A stretch of DNA of 21,176 nucleotides from Candidatus Zixiibacteriota bacterium (lineage in GTDB: Bacteria > Zixibacteria > MSB-5A5 > SM1-73), in assembly GCA_023127875.1 (NCBI GenBank), contig JAGMFA010000015.1, positions 1 through 21,176 of the forward strand, written 5' to 3'. The first letter of the stretch is position 1. Each line of letters starts with the position of its first letter. The translations under genes were made by a program, and so were the position numbers. Below the pieces are notes generated by a model that saw only the letters and a list, made by a program, of their open reading frames with translations, made no database searches and was not told the DNA's origin. Positions 21,112 through 21,176 of the stretch are shown here, piece by piece.

Positions 21112-21176
21112 GATATTTCTGAGAGGTCATTTAAAAAATCTCTGTATTGCAAGGATGCGTCCAAAGTTATGAGTAT

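Overview
The window (moderate G+C, by eye mid-40s percent) reads as chromosome of an uncultured Gram-negative, probably anaerobic bacterium of a little-sampled phylum. An FCB-group or Zixibacteria-like origin is only a guess. Evidence for a Gram-negative: a type IV pilus secretin operon, a FliA-type flagellar sigma factor and two -24/-12 (sigma-54) promoters. Evidence for anaerobic or low-potential respiration: an ETF pair with a membrane Fe-S oxidoreductase of the ETF:menaquinone oxidoreductase type. Nearly all genes lie on the minus strand; the clear exception is a small ACT-domain gene.

Layout. 1-135: start of a truncated hypothetical gene (minus). 410-3399: fliA, a histidine kinase-like protein with a degenerate ATP site, and a PilZ protein, transcribed in that order on the minus strand, with a canonical sigma-54 promoter about 420 bases upstream of fliA. 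3772-4756: about 1 kb without a gene, packed with inverted and interspersed repeats. 4757-6217: an orphan radical SAM protein with its own promoter. 6486-11951: complete pilM-N-O-P-Q operon with promoter and terminator; its PilP is fused to an AMIN domain and its PilQ lacks one. 11952-12739: no gene, one MITE/REP-like element. 12740-13303: lone FimT/GspH-type prepilin behind a sigma-54 promoter. 13643-14426: regulatory DNA and a stand-alone aspartokinase-type ACT-ACT protein (plus). 14641-15013: a decayed partial copy of the 3' end and downstream flank of the Fe-S oxidoreductase gene. 15076-15447: HsmA/TIGR03987 membrane protein. 15630-19583: promoter, etfB, etfA, ETF-linked Fe-S oxidoreductase. 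19582-19991: terminator and four repeat elements of a common folded design. 20040-21011: cysteine/cystathionine synthase-family enzyme.

Function. Two surface programmes dominate, a motility regulon branch (FliA, PilZ, kinase-like protein) and type IV pili (PilMNOPQ, FimT), plausibly joined through sigma-54 and c-di-GMP. The second theme is electron transfer from flavin dehydrogenases through ETF to a membrane Fe-S protein and the quinone pool. The most unusual material is the AMIN relocation in the pilus operon, the likely pseudokinase beside fliA, the free-standing ACT regulator, the decayed duplication beside the ETF cluster, and a family of GTAG...CTAC double-hairpin elements resembling BIMEs. 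I found no clearly new multi-gene defence or metabolic system.
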